DNA of 64,000 bases. It comes from Urophycis tenuis. Lineage: Eukaryota; Chordata; Actinopteri; Gadiformes; Phycidae. The position numbers and the translations under genes are program-made. The notes under the pieces are model-generated. The model was not told the DNA's origin, ran no database searches, and saw only the letters and a list, made by a program, of their open reading frames with translations. Shown piece after piece: positions 47,001-59,000 of this stretch. How positions within the stretch are numbered: the stretch's first letter is position 1; each line of letters opens with the position of its first letter. The stretch is taken from NCBI GenBank assembly GCA_036785325.1, contig JAXIVH010000144.1:5001-69000 (forward strand). Reading direction: 5' to 3'.

Positions 47001-50000
47001 TAGAGAGACTGGAGACATGGTATATACTAGGGTGAGAGACTGGAGACATGGTATATACTAGGGTGAGAGACTGGAGACATGGTATATACTAGGGTTATAG
47101 AGACTGGAGACATGGTATATACTAGGGTTAGAGAGACTGGAGACATGGTATATACTAGGGTGAGAGAGACTGGAGACATGGTATATACTAGGGTGAGAGA
47201 CTGGAGACATGGTATATACTAGGGTTAGAGACTGGAGACATGGTATATACTAGGGTGAGAGACTGGAGACATGGTATATACTAGGGTTAGAGAGACTGGA
47301 GACATGGTATATACTAGGGTTAGAGAGACTAGAGACATGGTATATACTAGGGTGAGAGACTGGAGACATGGTATATACTAGGGTTAGAGAGACTGGAGAC
47401 ATGGTATATACTAGGGTGAGAGACTGGAGACATGGTATATACTAGGGTTAGAGAGACTGGAGACATGGTATATACCAGGGTTAGAGAGACTGGAGACATG
47501 GTATATACTAGGGTGAGAGACTGGAGACATGGTATATACTAGGGTGAGAGACTGGAGACATGGTATATACTAGGGTTAGAGAGACTGGAGACATGGTATA
47601 TACTAGGGTGAGAGACTGGAGACATGGTATATACTAGGGTTATAGAGACTGGAGACATGGTATATACTAGGGTGAGAGAGACTGGAGACATGGTATATAC
47701 TAGGGTTAGAGAGACTGGAGACATGGTATATACTAGGGTGAGAGAGACTGGAGACATGGTATATACTAGGGTGAGAGACTGGAGACATGGTATATACTAG
47801 GGTTAGAGAGACTGGAGACATGGTATATACTAGGGTGAGAGACTGGAGACATGGTATATACTAGGGTTAGAGAGACTGGAGACATGGTATATACTAGGGT
47901 TAGAGAGACTGGAGACATGGTATATGCTAGGGTGAGAGACTGGAGACATGGTATATACTAGGGTTAGAGAGACTGGAGACATGGTATATACTAGGGTGAG
48001 AGAGAGTAGAGACATGGTATGTGCTAGGGTGAGAGAGACTGGAGACATGGTATATACTAGGGTTAGAGAGACTGGAGACATGGTATATACTAGGGTGAGA
48101 GACTGGAGACATGGTATATACTAGGGTGAAAGAGAGTAGAGACATGGTATATACTAGTTTTAGAGAGACTGGAGACATGGTATATACTAGGGTGAGAGAG
48201 ACTGGAGACATGGTATATACTAGGGTGAGAGAGACTGGAGACATGGTATATACTAGGGTGAGAGAGACTGGAGACATGGTATATACTAGGGTTAGAGAGA
48301 CTGGAGACATGGTATATACTAGGGTTAGAGAGACTGGAGACATCGTATATACTAGGGTGAGAGACTGGAGACATGGTATATACTAGGGTGAGAGAGACTG
48401 GAGACATGGTATATACTAGGGTGAGAGACTGGAGACATGGTATATACTAGGGTGAGAGACTGGAGACATGGTATATACTAGGGTGAGAGAGACTGGAGAC
48501 ATGGTATATACTAGGGTGAGAGAGACTGGAGACATGGTATATACTAGGGTGAGAGACTGGAGACATGGTATATACTAGGGTGAGAGACTGGAGACATGGT
48601 ATATACTAGGGTGAGAGACTGGAGACATGGTATATACTAGGGTGAGAGACTGGAGACATGGTATATACTAGGGTGAGAGAGACTGGAGACATGGTATATA
48701 CTAGGGTGAGAGACTGGAGACATGGTATATACTAGGGTGAGAGACTGGAGACATGGTATATACTAGGGTGAGAGAGACTAGGACCCAGTGTAGAGTGGTT
48801 TGTACAGAGGTTTGTCTCAAGCCTCTGGAATGTTGAAGTCTTGAAACCAGAGTACATCCATGGCATGATAACGGCAGAGGGGCAACTCTAATGGAGAGGA
48901 AGATGAAGAGGAAGGAAGAAGGGTTGGTGTCAGGGTGATAAACTGGTGTGTTGGGATTGGAACAGGCCCAGCTACTGGAGGCTAAGAAGCAGCTGGAGAG
49001 TCAGAACCTCCTGCAGCAGAAAACCAGGGAGCTGCTGAAGTCATCTGAGCAGCAGGTGGCCACGCTACGGACCCAGCTGGCCGCAGCTGCCAACTCCTCC
49101 TCCTCCTCAGAGGCTGTCGCTATGACGACCACGGCTTCCGGTCCAGCCACCCGGGGGGCAGGGCTGAGAGCTCCTCCCAGAGGTGAGCAGCAGTACTGCA
49201 TACAGTTTCACTGTCCTGTCTTTCTCTCTCCACTGGCCTGTCTCTCTGTTAACTCTCCTGTCTCTTCACTGTCCTCTCACTCTCCCCCAAGGAGCAGCAG
49301 CCCCCACCCCTCCCTCGCAGCAGGAGGTGTCAGAGCTCAAGGAGCGTCTGAGAGGATGTGAGGAGCAGAGTGTGGAGCTGAAGGAGCAGCTGAGGAGTGC
49401 AACGGCCAGCGTGGAGCAGTACAAGGCTGTGGTGCTCTCCCTGGAGGACAGCCTGAAGAAGGAGAAACAGGTACGCTGCTCCTGTTCCAACCTCAAACTC
49501 CTCTCCTATTCCCTACTGTTCTTCACTCCTCTCTACTTCTCCCTGGAGGACAGCCTGAAGAAAGACACTCACTCTCTAGTGTGTTGGGTTGCTAGGCTGT
49601 AGTAATACAGTTGTGTTGGGTTGCTAGGCTGTAGTAATACAGTTGTGTTGGGTTGCTAGGCTGTAGTAATACAGTTGTGTTGGGTTGCTAGGCTGTAGTA
49701 ATACAGTTGTGTTGGGTTGCTAGGCTGTAGTAATACAGTTGTGTTGGGTTGCTAGGCTGTAGTAATACAGTTGTGTTGGGTTGCTAGGCGCGCTGTCCTC
49801 TGGAGCTGAGGATGAAGGAGCTGCAGGAAGTGCAGCAGCAGCTGGAGAGGAGGATCCTGGAGGTGCAGAAGGAGAAAGAGCAGAGCTTGGAGGAGGGGAG
49901 GAGTGCCTTGGAGTCTGTGGAGAAACAGGTACAAACCCTGTCTCATAATGGTGCCAGTGCTGTTCTCCACATGCTCATGCTGTAATACTGTGTGTCCAGG

Positions 50001-53000
50001 TGGGGGCACTGCAGCGCAGCCTGAAGACCAGTCAGTCAGAACAACAGGAGGCGCTAGAGAGGTCTGCTGCAGCCGTCAGCCAAGAGCAGAGAGCTACCCA
50101 GGACAGCCTACTGCAGGTATGCTGCATACTACTATGCTGTATGATATTATACACCAACACACAACCAGGAGCAGAGAGCTACACTACACTACTCGATACT
50201 ATACTACACTATACTAAGATAAGATAATATAAGATCAAACTTTATGAATCTCCTAAGGGAAATTGGATAGCCATAGCAGCACGGGTACAAATGGGACACT
50301 ATACTACACAGGGGTTCCCGCAGAAAATGTGTTCGTTAAGGTGGTGGTGTGCCAGGTGGTGGTGTGCGGTGTGGTGCGATATAGACTACAGACTCTACTA
50401 CGTTGGACAATTATTTATTAAACACTATATTACATCAAAATAAAATATTATAATAAATAAATAATAAGCTTTTCAAAATAACATCTGGAACAAGAACAAT
50501 GCAAATATAATGTGCAATTTTAACTAAAGAAAGTGCAAAACATGTGCAAAGGTGGTCAGTCACTAATAATAATAATAATAATACATTTCATTTATAGAGC
50601 ACTTTACATTTAAACAATCTCAAAGTGCTACAATGCAAGCTTAAAAGAAAAAAGGGGCACAAGTTAATAAATGTTAAAAAGGCAATAAAATGGCAGAGCT
50701 GTGGTAAAGCCACCCTGCATGTTTAGGGTCCATAGCCCACTCCGGGTTCCACCCACTACCTCTGTGGTTAGGGTCCATAGCCCACTCCGGGTTCCACCCA
50801 CTACCTCTGTGGTTAGGGTCCATAGCCCACTCCGGGTTCCACCCACTACCTCTGTGGTTAGGGTCCATAGCCCACTCCGGGTTCCACCCACTACCTCTGT
50901 GGTTAGGGTCCATAGCCCACTCCGGGTTCCACCCACTACCTCTGTGGTTAGGGTCCATAGCCCACTCCGGGTTCCACCCACTACCTCTGTGGTTAGGGTC
51001 CATAGCCCACTCCGGGTTCCACCCACTACCTCTGTGGTTAGGGTCCATAGCCCACTCCGGGTTCCACCCACTACCTCTGTGGTTAGGGTCCATAGCCCAC
51101 TCCGGGTTCCACCCACTACCTCTGTGGTTAGGGTCCATAGCCCACTCCGGGTTCCACCCACTACCTCTGTGGTTAGGGTCCATAGCCCACTCCGGGTTCC
51201 ACCCACTACCTCTGTGGTTAGGGTCCATAGCCCACTCCGGGTTCCACCCACTACCTCTGTGGTTAGGGTCCATAGCCCACTCCGGGTTCCACCCACTACC
51301 TCTGTGGTTAGGGTCCATAGCCCACTCCGGGTTCCACCCACTACCTCTGTGGTTAGGGTCCATAGCCCACTCCGGGTTCCACCCACTACCTCTGTGGTTA
51401 GGGTCCATAGCCCACTCCGGGTTCCACCCACTACCTCTGTGGTTAGGGTCCATAGCCCACTCCGGGTTCCACCCACTAACTCTGTGGTTAGGGTCCATAG
51501 CCCACTCCGGGTTCCACCCACTACCTCTGTGGTTAGGGTCCATAGCCCACTCCGGGTTCCACCCACTACCTCTGTGGTTAGGGTCCATAGCCCACTCCGG
51601 GTTCCACCCACTACCTCTGTGGTTAGGGTCCATAGCCCACTCCGGGTTCCACCCACTACCTCTGTGGTTAGGGTCCATAGCCCACTCCGGGTTCCACCCA
51701 CTACCTCTGTGGTTAGGGTCCATAGCCCACTCCGGGTTCCACCCACTACCTCTGTGGTTAGAGGGTTGACAGGGATCGGGCGGTGGAGGTGATTTGCATA
51801 TCGTGACGTCACCGACTGCGTCTCCAACCCGTAAACGTTTAGTGGTCTCCTTGACATCAGTCGACATGTCACCTTATAGCGGTGTCGAGATATTTCAATG
51901 CATTTTTTTATGTAGGAACTATTGCTACCTTGCATGAACCCAAAGTAATAATTTAGCCTTCTATAACTTTGAACGGTGACTGCGAACATTTACCTACTGC
52001 AGCCGCAGCCATCATAACAGACAAACGAGAACCATTGATGAAATGAAGCGAATATAAAAGAAAGAAAGTAGCCTACGTGTATATGTAGGCAATTTATATT
52101 CACGATACTTACTAAAATATAATTAATAGGGTTTTAGTGTAGTTGCATTAGTTGTTTGAAGAGTTAAATGTCTTAACGTTAGTTTTCAACCGGCAAGTCG
52201 GTCGGACTCAAAGGGAAAAAAATGAATATTTGGGTCGGTCCTAAATTGACAGGGTTGGTCGAGTTACGGCAAACCAGCATATTTTTAAGGATGGCCCTAT
52301 CAAAATAATTTCAGATAGCCTACTATGAGCGACCAGTTGACAGGTTATCCTAGTATTTATATAATTTAGATGAATAATTATCCTACCTCGATGCAACAGG
52401 TTGATTATCGGCTATCCAACTTCCAGATGAACGTCTTCCCAAAAAAGTTTTTCTGTTTTTACCCCGGATTACCCGCGAACGATGACGTTAAATCACTAGA
52501 TGCCGCTGTTCGGACGCACGAACCGTGTGTCCGAACAGCATAGATTTCGGAAGCCTTCTAATTCTCTATTTTAAAAACTCCTTTTTTTTTGGTTGTTTTT
52601 TGTTTTTTAAATGCGTTCTGCAGAGGACGGATACTGGCGTTGGTCATGGTTTGAAATGAAAGGGAGAAACAGGACAGAGTAACACGGCGAATATCGCAAA
52701 TATAATTCATTTTTATTTTTTTTTAAGAGGTTAGTTAAGGCGGCAGGCGTGTGTTGCTTAGGCGGCTGCCTAAGCTGTAAGGGGCTGTGGGAAACCCTGC
52801 TACACTATACTATACTACACTTTACTATACTACACTATACTACACTTTACTATACTATACTACACCACACTCCACTTTACTACACTATGCTATGCTATAC
52901 TATACTACACTTTACTACACTATACTACACTACACTTTACTACACTATACTATACTACACTTTACTACACTATACTACACTATACAATACTACACTACAC

Positions 53001-56000
53001 TTTACTACACTATACTACACTACACTTTACTATACTATACTACATTATACTCACTATTCTGCATACTATACTATTTGCACTGCAAATATCATAGTACCCC
53101 TCAAGTTTGACTTTAGTATCCCTAAAGTCTAAGGTTGGGAAACACTGCTATAGAGCTTATAACATGTCTGTGCCTGAAAGGATTTCCCCTATCTCTCCTC
53201 CTCCTATCCCTCCTCCTCCTCCTGCCTCCTCCTCCCAGACGAGGCTAGCAGTGGAGGCTCAGTCTAAGTATGAGAGGGAGTTGATGCTCCATGCAGCAGA
53301 CGTGGAAGCCTTACAGGAGCTGAAGAAACAGATCCAGAAAGAGGCAACGGGCAGGAGACGTCTGGAGGAGCAGCTCAACAGCACTTCCTCCTCCCTGAGG
53401 GAAAAGACCGCTGGGTGGGCTGCCCTTGAGAAGAAGATGAAGGTGAGGAGCAGTCCAAATATTTAGAGAGCTTCTCATCTCACACCATTATTAACCAGGG
53501 AGAAGACAAGAGAATCACAGAGATGCTTTTATGTATTTACACTAGGTATGACTGCTAGGTAGGTTTTACCCGGATACATGTAGGCTGTGTAGAATTATAG
53601 GTAGGGCTGTCTAATGTCCAAAACATATCGCGCTCTGCTTCACGTAAAAATACTAAGAATAAGAAACATTTGACATGTTTGACTCAAGTAGGTGTTTGAT
53701 CCAGCTGCTGCCTGCTCCTTTATGGCTAAGGTAAGGTTAAGGTTAGGTTAGGGTTAGGTATCTAGCGTTAGGGTTAGGTTAGGGTTAGCTACCTAACGTT
53801 AGGGTTAGGTTAGGGTTAGCTATCTAATGTTAGCGTTAGCTATCCAACGTTAGGGTTAGGTATCTAGCGTTAGGGTTAGGTTAGGGTTAGCTATCTAACG
53901 TTCGGGTTAGGTTAGGGTTAGCTATCTAATGTTAGGGTTAGGGTTAGCTATCTAACGTTCGGGTTAGGTTAGGGTTAGCTACCTAACGTTAGGGTTAGGT
54001 TAGGGTTAGCTATCTAATGTTAGCGTTAGCTATCCAACGTTAGGGTAAGGTATCTAGCGTTAGGGTTAGGTTAGGGTTAGCTATCTAATGTTAGGGTTAG
54101 GTTAAGGTTAGCTATCTAACGTTTGGGTTAGGTTAGGGTTAGCTATCTAACGTTTGGGTTAGGTTAGGGTTAGGTATCTAGCGTTAGGGTTAGGTATCTA
54201 GCGTTAGGGTTAGCTACCTAACGTTAGGGTTAGGTTAGGGTTAGCTATCTAATGTTAGCGTTAGCTATCCAAAGTTAGGGTTAGGTATCTAGCGTTAGGG
54301 TTAGCTATCTAACGTTAGGGTTAGGTTAGGGTTAGCTACCTAACGTTAGGGTTAGGGTTAGGTGTATAACGTTAGGGTTAGGTATCTAACGTTAGGGTTA
54401 GCTACCTAACGTTAGGGTTAGGGTTAGGTGTATAACGTTAGGGTTAGGTATCTAACGTTAGGGTTAGCTGTCTAACGTTAGGGTTAGGTGTCTAACATTA
54501 GGGTTAGGTGTATAACGTTAGGGTTAAGTATCTAACGTTAGGGTTAGGTTAGGGTTAGCGTTAGGTATCTAGTGTTAGGGTTAGGTTAGGGTTAGCGTTA
54601 GGTATCTAGTGTTAGGGTTAGGTGTCTAACGTTAGGGTTAGCTGTAACCCTTTATAACCTGTAATATAACCCTTTATAACCTGTAATATAACCCTGTATA
54701 ACCTGTAATATAACACTTTATAACCTGTAATATAACCCTTTATAACCTGTAATATAACTGTTATAATACAGGTTATAAAGGGTTATATCACAGGTTATAA
54801 AGGGTTATATTATAACCCTTTATAACCTGTGATATAAGCCCAGTGTGTACCACTATGACTGCCCAGGACCACCTCAGTGCATTTTCAACATGGAAAAGAA
54901 GTTGTATCACCTGTGTTGGATCAGTCTCAACCTGGTGTACCAACGGCCCCAGCAAAGCATTTATGTACATCGGTCTATCTGTTTTAAAGGAGGACATGGC
55001 CAACCAGGCTCAGCGTTGTGAGGACCTGGGGAAACAGAACACTCTGCTGCACCAGCAGATGGACCAGATGGCCTCCAGGACCAAACAATTACAGCAGCCT
55101 CAGTCTCTGAACATGTCCTTCAGCGAGGAAGGGAAAACCACTGAACAGATCCTGGAAATACTCCGGTAAGCCGGTGTGTGTGTGTTTAGGGCTGGTCTCA
55201 TGTTTACTATACATGTGAGGACAGTGTGTTTAGGGCTGGTCTCATGTTTACTATACATGTGAGGACAGTGTGTTTAGGGCTGGTCTAATGTTTACTATAC
55301 ACGTGAGGACACTGTGTTTAGGGCTGGTCTCATGTTTACTATACATGTGAGGACAGTGTGTTTAGGGCTGGTCTCATGTTTACTATACATGTGAGGACAG
55401 TGTGTTTAGGGCTGGTCTCATGTTTACTATACATGTGAGGACAGTGTGTTTAGGGCTGGTCTCATGTTTACTATACATGTGAGGATAATGTGTTTAGGGC
55501 TGGTCTCATGTTTACTATACATGTGAGGACAGTGTGTTTAGGGCTGGTCTCATGTTTACTATACATGTGAGGACAGTGTGTTTAGGGCTGGTCTAATGTT
55601 TACTATACATGTGAGGACTGTGTGTTTAGGGCTGGTTTCATGTTTACTATACATGTGAGGACAGTGTGTTTAGGGCTGGTCTCATGTTTACTATACACGT
55701 GAGGACTGTGTGTTTAGGGCTGGTCTCATGTTTACTATACATGTGAGGACAGTGTGTTTAGGGCTGGTCTCATGTTTACTATAAACATACCTGCAAACTT
55801 GTCGCTTTTCGGCTACAATCGCTGTTTTTTCGGTCAAAGGGGTCATTCACGTGACTCGTGTAGATCCGAAGAGTTTTTGTTTTGGGGGGGGGGGGTCGGG
55901 GTCGGGGAAGGCTGCGTTGGCTTATCAAGTGGAGGCTGAGACACGCATGCCGGCCAGGCAAAAAGTGAGTTTTTTGCACGTGTAGAGTGACAGCGACAGA

Positions 56001-59000
56001 GTGCAAAACATTTTTTAATTTAGTTTATCAGTACTTTGTATGGACTCATCGTCTCAATTTTCATCGTCATCGCGATGTGAGCGTTCATGATAAACACATC
56101 GCAAAAGCTGGTCTGTAATGCGATAAGTTCGCCACGCACACTCGGGCCATCCTTATCCTTAAATCATCCTTAAATATTGTGGTTTGCAGTAACCCGACCC
56201 ACCCTGTCAATTTAGGACCGACCCAAATATTTATTTTTCCCTTTTAGTCCGACCGACTTGCCGGTTGTATACTTGCGTTAAGACCGACCGTTGTTTTTTT
56301 AACTCTTCAAATAACTAATGCAACTACAATTAAACCCTATTAATTATATTTTAGAAGGTATCGCGAATATAAATAGCCTACATACACACGTAGGCTACGT
56401 TCTTTCTTTTATATTCGCTTCATTTCATCAATGGTTCGCGCTTGTCTGTTATGATGGCTGCGGCTGCAGTAAAGAAAATGTTCGCAGTCACCTTTCAAAG
56501 TTATAGAAGGCTAAATTATTACTTTGGGTTCATGCACGGTAGCAATAGGTCCTACATGAAAAAATGCATTGAAATATCTCGACACCGCTATAAAGTGACG
56601 TGTCGACTGATGTCAAGCAGACCACTAAACTTTTACGGGATGGAGATGCGGTCAGTGACGTCACGATATGCAAATTTGTTTAAATTCATATCGACGTATT
56701 CACCATGACCAAAATTTTACTCTTCTTATTTATTATCGCAAGTCATATCGTCATCGCAATATTGAACAGTGTGATCGCACATTTTCACAATGATCTGGTC
56801 TCAGCAGATACCTTGACTCTGTTGGTTGTTATGTCATATTTGGAAGCTCAATCTGTAACTTTTTTTCATACAAAATCTCACCAGAAGTAACCATTTAAAG
56901 GGTTATTTTTCAAAATTTTCTTCCGGGGGGGCATGCCCCCGGACCCCCCTAGTGTTGCTAGGTTACCAACACACAGCACCACTGCTACAAAAAAAATCTA
57001 GGGCACACTATAGACATACTATATACGGTACCTCCAGAAATCCTACTGTCAAAACGCTCAGAATTGCGTACTTAACATATTTAAATCACAAAAAAAATTC
57101 TTGGGGGGCCCCATTACGCTGTCACCTTTTTTTCTCTGACCAGTTTGCAGGTCTGTATAAATGTGAGGATAATGTGTTTAGGGCTGGTCTCATGTTTACT
57201 ATACATGTGAGGACAGTGTGTTAAGGGCTGGTTTCATGTTCACTATACATGTGAGGACTGTGTGTTTAGGGCTGGTCTCATGTTTACTATACATGTGAGG
57301 ACTGTGTGTTTAGGGCTGGTCTCATGTTTACTATACATGTGAGGACAGTGTGTTTAAGGCTGGTCTAATGTTTACTATACATGTGAGGACTCTGTTTAGG
57401 ACTTGTCTAATGTTTACTATACATGTGAGGACAGTGTGTTTAGGGCTGGTCTCATGTTTACTATAAATGTGAGGATAATGTGTTTAGGGCTGGTCTCATG
57501 TTTACTATACATGTGAGGACTGTGTGTTTAGGGCTGGTCTCATGTTTACTATACATGTGAGGACAGTGTGTTTAGGGCTGGTCTAATGTTTACTATACAT
57601 GTGAGGACAGTGTGTTTAGGGCTGGTCTCATGTTTACTATACATGTGAGGACTGTGTGTTTAGGGCTGGTCTCATGTTTACTATACATGTGAGGACTGTG
57701 TGTTTAGGGCTGGTCTCATGTTCACTATACATGTGAGGACTGTGTGTTTAGGGCTGGTCTCATGTTTACTATACATGTGAGGACAATGTGTTTAGGGCTG
57801 GTCTCATGTTTACTATACATGTGAGGACAGTGTGTTTAGGGCTGGTCTAATGTTTACTATACATGTGAGGACAGTGTGTTTAGGGCTGGTCTCATGTTTA
57901 CTATACATGTGAGGACAATGTGTTTAGGGCTGGTCTCATGTTTACTATACATGTGAGGACAGTGTGTTTAGGGCTGGTCTAATGTTTACTATACATGTGA
58001 GGACAGTGTGTTAAGGGCTGGTTTCATGTTCACTATACATGTGAGGACTGTGTGTTTAGGGCTGGTCTCATGTTTACTATAAATGTGAGGATAATGTGTT
58101 TAGGGCTGGTCTCATGTTTACTATACATGTGAGGACTGTGTGTTTAGGGCTGGTCTCATGTTTACTATACATGTGAGGACAGTGTGTTTAGGGCTGGTCT
58201 CATGTTTACTATACATGTGAGGACAGTGTGTTTAGGGCTGGTCTAATGTTTACTATACATGTGAGGACAGTGTGTTTAGGGCTGGTCTCATGTTTACTAT
58301 ACATGTGAGGATAATGTGTTTAGGGCTGGTCTCATGTTTACTATACATGTGAGGACTGTGTGTTTAGGGCTGGTCTCATGTTTACTATACATGTGAGGAC
58401 AGTGTGTTTAGGGCTGGTCTAATGTTTACTATACATGTGAGGACAGTGTGTTTAGGGCTGGTCTCATGTTTACTATACATGTGAGGACAGTGTGTTTAGG
58501 GCTGGTCTCATGTTTACTATACATGTGAGGACACTGTGTTTAGGGCTGGTCTCATGTTTACTATACATGTGAGGACTGTGTGTTTAGGGCTGGTCTCATG
58601 TTTACTATACACGTGAGGACAGTGTGTTTAGGGCTGGTCTCATGTTTACTATACATGTGAGGATAATGTGTTTAGGGCTGGTCTCATGTTTACTATACAT
58701 GTGAGGACAGTGTGTTTAGGGCTGGTCTCATGTTTACTATACATGTGAGGACACTGTGTTTAGGGCTGGTCTCATGTTTACTATACATGTGAGGACTGTG
58801 TGTTTAGGGCTGGTCTCATGTTTACTATACACGTGAGGACAGTGTGTTTAGGGCTGGTCTCATGTTTACTATACATGTGAGGACAATGTGTTTAGGGCTG
58901 GTCTCATGTTTACTATACATGTGAGGACAGTGTGTTTAGGGCTGGTCTAATGTTTACTATACATGTGAGGACAGTGTGTTTAGGGCTGGTCTCATGTTTA

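Noticed and set aside
38390..48407. Dozens of frames reading MSPVSLTLVYT-like repeats
   Set aside because: They come from the 31/33-bp satellite in TPR intron 20 and appear on both strands.
50664..51989. Open frames of 363-441 residues on both strands
   Set aside because: They run over the 45-bp array. A period divisible by three with no stop in the unit opens several frames at once. No domain is recognisable.
56442..56708. A small protein gene (88 residues)
   Set aside because: The frame is partly shared with another element copy, but it lies in transposon-derived sequence and is broken in the third copy. I list it only as part of a finding.
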